A program made the position numbers and the translations under genes. From Prorocentrum cordatum (taxonomy: Eukaryota > Sar > Dinophyceae > Prorocentrales > Prorocentraceae), in contig CAUYUJ010019887.1 in assembly GCA_963575745.1 (NCBI GenBank), positions 57,501-121,500 on the forward strand: a stretch of 64,000 bases of DNA. The letters are read 5' to 3'. This document shows positions 59,467 through 64,000 of this stretch, in pieces; positions within the stretch are counted from its first letter, which is position 1, and each line of letters starts with the position of its first letter. Below the pieces are notes generated by a model, which was not told the DNA's origin, searched no databases, and worked only from the letters and a program-made list of their open reading frames with translations.

Positions 59467-60336
59467 GGCGCGCAGGCGCGGTGAGAAACAGCCCTGAGGG
59501 CTTGGGCACGTCCGCGACAAGACACGACCCTGGGTTCGCCCGCGAAAAGGCAGGGACCCATGCCAGAGGCCCCCAAGTCGGCGGGCTTTGCCGCCAGAGG
59601 CCTCCAAGTCGGTAGGCGTGGCAAGCCAGAGGTCCCCACGTCGGCGGACATGGCTGAGGATGCCCCCTCGGCGGGCCAGGGCGGCGACGAGCGTGGGCAC
59701 GCCAGACAGAGCGCTCCCGCCAGAGAGCATCACGCTCTTGAAGCAGCACTTGTCCGCGAGAAAGCAGGAAGCCTAGGTTTGCCCGCGAAAAGGCAAAGGC
59801 CCGAAGGGGAACAGCCCTTAGGGCTTGGGTTTGTCCGCGAGAAGACAGGGACCCTGGGTCTGCCCGCGACAGGGCAGGGACCCACGCCAGAGGCCCCCAA
59901 GTCGGCGGGCTTGGCGCCAGAGGCCTCCAAGTCGGTAGGCGCGGCAAGCCAGAGGTCCCCAAGTCGGCGGACACGGCTGTGCAAGAGCGGCAGGACGACA
60001 CCCCCAGCGGCCAAGGCGACGAGGAGCGGCAAGAATCGACTAGCTTTTGACGCTGCTTCCTCCAGGAAGCTCAAGCGACGAGGACAACGGACACGCCTAG
60101 GCGACGAGGAACGCGGGCTGTGGCGACGAGGAGCGCGGGTAAGCCTCGAGAAACCCCACACCAGCAGAGCCACGCCCAGGAGCTCACTTCCGCCGTTCCA
60201 CGGAATCGCCGGCTTGCCGAGGACGACTAGCCCGCGAGGCAGGCGAAGAGGCATAGAGGCGAAGAAGCAAGGAGAAAACAATGCGAGGGCTTGCTCCTGA
60301 TGATTTTCCTGTGACGGAAACAAGTTTACGCACCAT
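59467..60336 (+). repeat. 870-bp unit U2
   Basis: Same start GGCGCGCAGGCGCGGTGAG and end CAAGTTTACGCACCAT as U1, with only scattered substitutions. Not flanked by R copies. Confidence 0.9.
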
Positions 60337-60500
60337 ATTCGGATGCCGATTCCTCAACGGAGGCTTACTAACCTGCCGATTCCCGCCCATTCGTGTTGCC
60401 CCGACTCGACTGCCCATCTCCGCCAATCCGATCGACTTCGCTTGCCGATCCGACTTTTATCGCTTCGATTCTTGGCCCTTCTGCGAAACGCGTCCGTGCA
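60337..60500. repeat. degenerate CCGATTC repeat
   Basis: GCCGATTCC, CCGATTCCCGCC, CCGATCGACTTCG and CCGATCCGAC motifs, as at 12200-12395. Confidence 0.55.
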
Positions 60501-60508
60501 GCCTGGAC

Positions 60509-60705
60509 TTAAGTCGGGCCTGTCCCCCTACAGAGGAGATGTTCGACGAAAAAAATTTAAAAAAATACCCCAAAAATATTCAGATGCTCCAAAAACAGTC
60601 TGGGGACTGTTGTTTGAGCATGTTTTGACCTATTTGGAGCATTGTTAGGGGCATTTTTATTGTTCCGTCGAAAACCCCCCCGTAGGGGGGACACGCCCGA
60701 CCTAA
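60509..60705. mobile_element. MITE-1 copy K, 8-bp target duplication
   Basis: Element of 197 bp, the longest in the family, flanked by GCCTGGAC (60501-60508) and GCCTGGAA (60706-60713). Starts TTAAGTCGGGCCTGTCCCCC, ends GGGACACGCCCGACCTAA. Confidence 0.93.
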
Positions 60706-60925
60706 GCCTGGAATCCAGACCGCGGGGGCGCGGATATGGATCCGTTCGCCGATGCGGAGCGCTTCCCTTGTCGCGGACGCCCCCGCGCGGAGCGCCTCCG
60801 CGCAGCGCCCGGGAGCCCAGACCGCGAGGGCGCGGAGAGACGGGCAGTGCTCGCCGCTCGTGGGAGACAGCCCGATCGCCCGATCGCCCGTCGGACAGAG
60901 CTGGGACGAGGATAAGTCCGTTCCC

Positions 60926-61036
60926 TCCTCCTCCTCCTCCTCCTCCTCCTCCTCCTCCTCCTCCTCCTCCTCCTCCTCCCCCTCCTCCTCCTTCTCCCCC
61001 TCCCCCTCCCCCTCCTTCTCCTCCCCCCTCCTCCTC
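60926..61036. repeat. (CTC)n tract
   Basis: CTC with CTTCTC and CCCCTC breaks. Confidence 0.93.
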
Positions 61037-61039
61037 AGA

Positions 61040-61085
61040 GCGCTCCGGCGCGCTCTCAAAGCGTTCTGGAACGCTCCGAGGAGGC
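61040..61085. repeat. palindrome-rich patch
   Basis: GAGCGCTCCGGCGCGCTC followed by AAAGCGTTCTGGAACGCTCC. Resembles the core of the 46323 element, whose centre is AGAGCGTTCCGGAACGCTCT. Possibly a remnant of that family. Confidence 0.55.
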
Positions 61086-61180
61086 CGCGGCCCCCCCCCC
61101 AGGCATCCTCCAGAGCCGCCGGATCTCGGAGATTCTCGCTCTGCCCTCGCCCGATGTGGTTTGTCGTCTTGGCTTCGTCT

Positions 61181-61365
61181 TACAGTGGAGGCCCATGCCA
61201 AGAAGCACCCTGTTCGCCTCCAGGGTGCCCTGGGTTTCTTGGGCTTCGATGGTGTTGCGACGGAAAGCGTGACGTCCCCGCGCCGAAGATCCGTGGACGC
61301 TCTGGGGTCTCAGGGTTGGGTCTTCTCTTCTGGGAGATATTTGTCGTGGACTGGCGTCCACTGCA
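61181..61365. mobile_element. pogo/mariner-like MITE, copy 3
   Basis: Starts TACAGTGGAGGCCCATGCCA, ends GTGGACTGGCGTCCACTGCA. Shares CAGGGTGCCCTGGGTTTCTT, GGGCTTCGATGG and GGGGTCTCAGGGTTGGGTC with 37901-38080 in reverse. Right TA has become CA. Confidence 0.82.
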
Positions 61366-61659
61366 ACCCACCCGACCCCTCGACTCAAGCGGAGCCCGCT
61401 CCTCGGCCCCGGGGCCCTCTTCTGCAAGGGCGCCCTCGACGGCGCGCATTTGTTCGCGCCTCGCGCCTCGGTTCCGATTCTCCCTCATCCTCCTCCTCGC
61501 CCCTGCGAGGCGGCGCTCTGAGCGCGAAGTGGTTCGCACTTCGCGCTTCGCGCCGCCCGCGCGAGGCGCGAAGTCGGGAGCCCCTGCCTCTGGGGCCGCC
61601 GGGCTTGCCCGAGGCCCCCCGTCCGAGCCCGCGGGGGAGCGGTTTTTGGCTTGCGGGGG
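61366..61659. other. no recognised gene
   Basis: GC-rich, with TTCGCGCTTCGCGCC-type repeats near 61530-61570. No motif. Confidence 0.35.
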
Positions 61660-61692
61660 AGGAGGAGGAGGAGGAGGAGGAGGAGGAGGAGG
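61660..61692. repeat. (GGA)n microsatellite
   Basis: Short purine run followed by C-runs at 61709-61731. Confidence 0.9.
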
Positions 61693-61974
61693 AGAGTCAG
61701 TCGCGCGCCCCCCCCCCCCTCCCCCCCCCCCCGGGAGCGCCACGCGCCGCTCTCGCGGGGCCTGCCGGCCGGAGCCGCGCGGGCGACGACGAGAAGAGCG
61801 GTCGGTGGAGCTCAATCGCCGATGCGGCCTGGTCGTCTCAAGGGTGGGGCAGGCGTTTCTGCACGCGAGGCGCGTTTGCCTCATCTTCCAGGAGGTAGTT
61901 CAGGATGCCGCCTGATTTCACGACAAAACAGGATGCGCTGAAAAAAAAAAATTACAAAAAACGGTCGGTGGCTC

Positions 61975-62097
61975 AAAGATGGGGTCCTGAGGGATGGGGG
62001 CCCAGGGATGGGAAGGGATCCAAGGGTGGATGTACGTTGGTTGAGGCATTTCGTTCTCAGGACCACGTCCCTCAGGACCCCCATTTTCGAACCACCG
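61975..62097. mobile_element. small inverted-repeat element
   Basis: CGGTGGCTCAAAGATGGGGT plus CCTGAGGGA faces TCCCTCAGGACCCCCATTTT plus CGAACCACCG, arms of about 31 bp with few mismatches. Interior has GGGATGGG repeats. Single copy here. Confidence 0.75.
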
Positions 62098-62225
62098 AAG
62101 CGGGTCCCACTGCACCGACCTTCGCGCGTAGGCCCCCCGCGTAACCGCTAAAGGTCTTCAGTTTTGCCCCCCCCCCCTCCCCCCTCCCCTTTCTCTCGGC
62201 GGTGAAGAGGACTGGTCCTAAAATG

Positions 62226-62246
62226 ACCTCCTCCTCCTCCTCCTCC

Positions 62247-62293
<47 letters not shown>

Positions 62294-62330
62294 CTCCTCC
62301 CTCCGCCTCCCTCCGCCTCCTCCTCCTCGA
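62226..62330. repeat. (CTC)n tract
   Basis: CTC with CTTCCTC breaks, followed by TCGTAGTCG-type repeats to about 62420. Confidence 0.93.
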
Positions 62331-62444
62331 GACTTTCCATGAGAGCGTCCCTGAAGGATAAGTAGAAGTAGTCGTCCTAGTCGCAGTCGCAATCGTAGTC
62401 GTAGCTGTCGTCGTCGTTGTTGCGCGGCGGGTGCCTCGGAAAAG

Positions 62445-62520
62445 ATAGTTACCCCCTATTGGTGGCACCCCAGTCTTTCAATAAGGCCGCCGAAAAAATG
62501 TTACCCCCTATTGGGGGGTC
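62445..62520. repeat. two-unit direct repeat
   Basis: GTTACCCCCTATTGG occurs near 62448 and again near 62500, about 52 bp apart, each preceded by an A-rich GGAAAAGATA/GAAAAAAT stretch. Confidence 0.75.
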
Positions 62521-62755
62521 TAAAGAGTAATTAGATTCTACATGCTTGCGCCACATCCGCCGACCCCTTCTGTGAGTGTTGCGAGGCCAGGAGTTTCTGG
62601 CTAGCGGCGTCTTGTGTGAGGGTGCGGTGTCGCGCGCGGGTGGTGGCAGATACGTAGGGGGTCCGAATGTTTGCGTGATGCCGGTGGTCTGGGGCGTGTT
62701 TTGCGAGCGCCTTGCGTGCTGTGCACCCGGGTGCGGGGTGTCCTTCTGGGAGGTC

Positions 62756-63028
62756 GGCCTTTCGACCCGCAACCAAGTGGAGGACCACCGGAAGACGAAA
62801 GGAGCAAGAGTAGCGTGCGGAAGCTGTGATCAGCGAGGCATCACCGCGAAAGATGTGGCAGATGAGTCGAAACGGGTGAAGAGGCCGTTGACGTTCGCAA
62901 CGCGCACGAAACAGTTCGCGTGGCAGCAGCACATTAGCGCCGAGCAAGATTGTGAGCACGTCGCGAGGAAGAGCAAGGCTGTATGCGCGGAGTGCACTGC
63001 AGTTGGCTTGACGGCTCGCAATACGGAA
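62756..63028 (+). CDS. possible exon fragment: CxxC protein segment
   Basis: A plus frame encodes DHRKTKGARVACGSCDQRGI-TAKDV, then about 40 residues, then RKSKAVCAECTAVGLTARN. Two CxxC pairs, each followed by an R/V-G-x-TA-R/K-D/N pattern, resemble a zinc-ribbon-like repeat I associate with dinoflagellate predicted proteins; this is from memory, not a search. The expected second cysteine pair within each repeat is missing, so the copy may be degenerate. No ATG or splice sites established. The frame then enters a CTTGGG array. Function unknown. Confidence 0.3.
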
Positions 63029-63030
63029 GC

Positions 63031-64000
63031 GTCTGGGGGTCTTTCGGAGGCCTCTTGGGGCACTCTTGGGGCCCCCTGGGGCTCGCGGGGGCGAAAAGCT
63101 TGAGTTTTGAATTTGTGGTTGTCCTCTTGGGCCCCTCTTGGTGCCGTCTTGGAGCCTTCTTGGGCCGTCTTGGGGACCTTGGGCCGTCTTGGGGCCATAT
63201 CGGGCCGTCGTGGGGCCGTCTTGGGGGCCTCTCGGGCCGTCTCGGGGCGGTCTTCGGGGCCTCTTGGGCCGCCTTGGAGCGTCGGAAAGCCCACGAGGCG
63301 AATTTGTGAAAAAAAACTATACGGTTTACAAAGGAAATGAGCAATTGTTTGCGTTTAGGGACCCTCTTGGGACGCATCTTGGAGGCCCCTCGGGGGCGTC
63401 TTGGGCCAGCTGGAGGCCATTTCGGGTGTCTTCGATCGCTCGTGGACCGTGTGGGACCATATTGAGCTTTCTTGGAAGCCACTTGGAGCGCTCCTGGAGC
63501 GCTTTGGGGGCCGTCTTCGGGGCTCTCTTGGACCGTCTTCGGCGCCTCTTGAGCCGTTTTGGCGCCCTCTTGGGCTGTCTTGGAGCCCTTTTGGAAGTTT
63601 TTTGGACCGTTTTGGTGCGGTCTTGGGGGCCTCCTGGGCCGTCTGGGAGCGTCGGAAAGCCCCAAAAGGCGAATTTGTGAAACATATACGTTTTACAAAG
63701 GGAACGGGCCATTTTGTTGCGTCTAGAGGCCCTCTTGGGGCGCATCTTGGATGCCTCTTGGGGCCTCTTGGGGGCATCTTGGGCCGTCTGGAGGCCATCT
63801 TCGGTGCCTTTGATCGCTCTGGGACCGTCTGGGACCATATTGAGCTCTCTTGGAGGCCACTTGGAGAGCTCCTGGAGCGCTTCGGGGGCCGTTTTCGGGG
63901 CCCTCTTGGGCCGTCTTGGACGCCTGTTGGGCCGTCTTGGGGCCCTCTTGGGCTATCTTGGGACCCTCTTGGAGGTTTCTTGGGCCGTCTTGGTGCGGTC
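63031..64000 (+). repeat. CTTGGG array with 360-bp higher-order repeat, runs off window
   Basis: Boxes CTTGGGCCGT, CTTGGAGCC and CTTGGGGCC at 10-12-bp steps. A separator beginning GAGCGTCGGAAAGCCC and holding GCGAATTTGTGAAA and TTTACAAAGG recurs at about 63279 and 63639, giving a 360-bp super-unit. Sequence after the second separator repeats the first unit closely. Matches 28340-29095 in reverse. Confidence 0.9.

Overview
This window looks like a gene-poor stretch of a large, GC-rich, repeat-saturated eukaryotic nuclear genome. I infer a dinoflagellate, at moderate confidence. The case rests on four things: long CTC/GAG triplet tracts, dozens of short transposon-like elements with inverted ends, almost no protein-coding sequence, and one protein with a small motif module (V-R-I-x-G...L-N-G-x-x-G...W...L-R-P-x-N-L) that I associate with dinoflagellate proteins. 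No rRNA, tRNA, spliced-leader gene, CRISPR array or bacterial operon was found. Nearly all long open frames cross triplet microsatellites, which stay open in any frame and code only for homopolymers, so I do not call them genes.

Genes. The one credible gene is at 25380-26345 (321 aa). A tandem copy at 27121-30489 is split by a 2.4 kb insertion with inverted ends and an 11-bp target duplication. The duplicated blocks are bounded by GGA tracts. A weak second candidate is a CxxC-containing exon-like segment at 62756-63028, next to a long CTTGGG-type array that runs off the window.

Mobile-element-like families. MITE-1 (160-200 bp, termini TTAAGTCGGGC..., 8-bp target duplications, 11 copies). MITE-2 (about 165 bp, 4-bp duplications, 6 copies plus a fragment). 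Family 3 (about 195 bp foldback with a perfect 42-bp stem and two inner hairpins, 6 copies). Family 4 (5-bp duplications, 3 copies). Family 5 (TACGGCAGG termini, 4 copies). Families 6, 9, 10, 11, 12 and 18, a pogo/mariner-like MITE (TACAGT termini, 3 copies), and several single inverted-repeat elements. Several are nested, so relative ages can be read.

Tandem arrays. A 100-bp satellite (7.7-8.4 kb), a roughly 50-bp GGATTCTAC array (14.2-14.8 kb), a 90-bp satellite in four clusters (13, 36, 39 and 44 kb), an 82-bp array inside a mosaic repeat (23.5-24.4 and 31-33.5 kb), a 40-60-bp array (40.2-41 kb), a GTGTAAGT-like array (48.6-49.15 kb), a CTGCGCGC-rich block (58.2-59.1 kb), and dispersed CTTGGGCCGT-type arrays with 10-11-bp spacing whose largest member (63-64 kb) has a 360-bp higher-order period. 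Two 870-bp near-identical units lie at 57.0 and 59.5 kb.

All repeat assignments were made by eye from within-window comparison. Names are local to this annotation.
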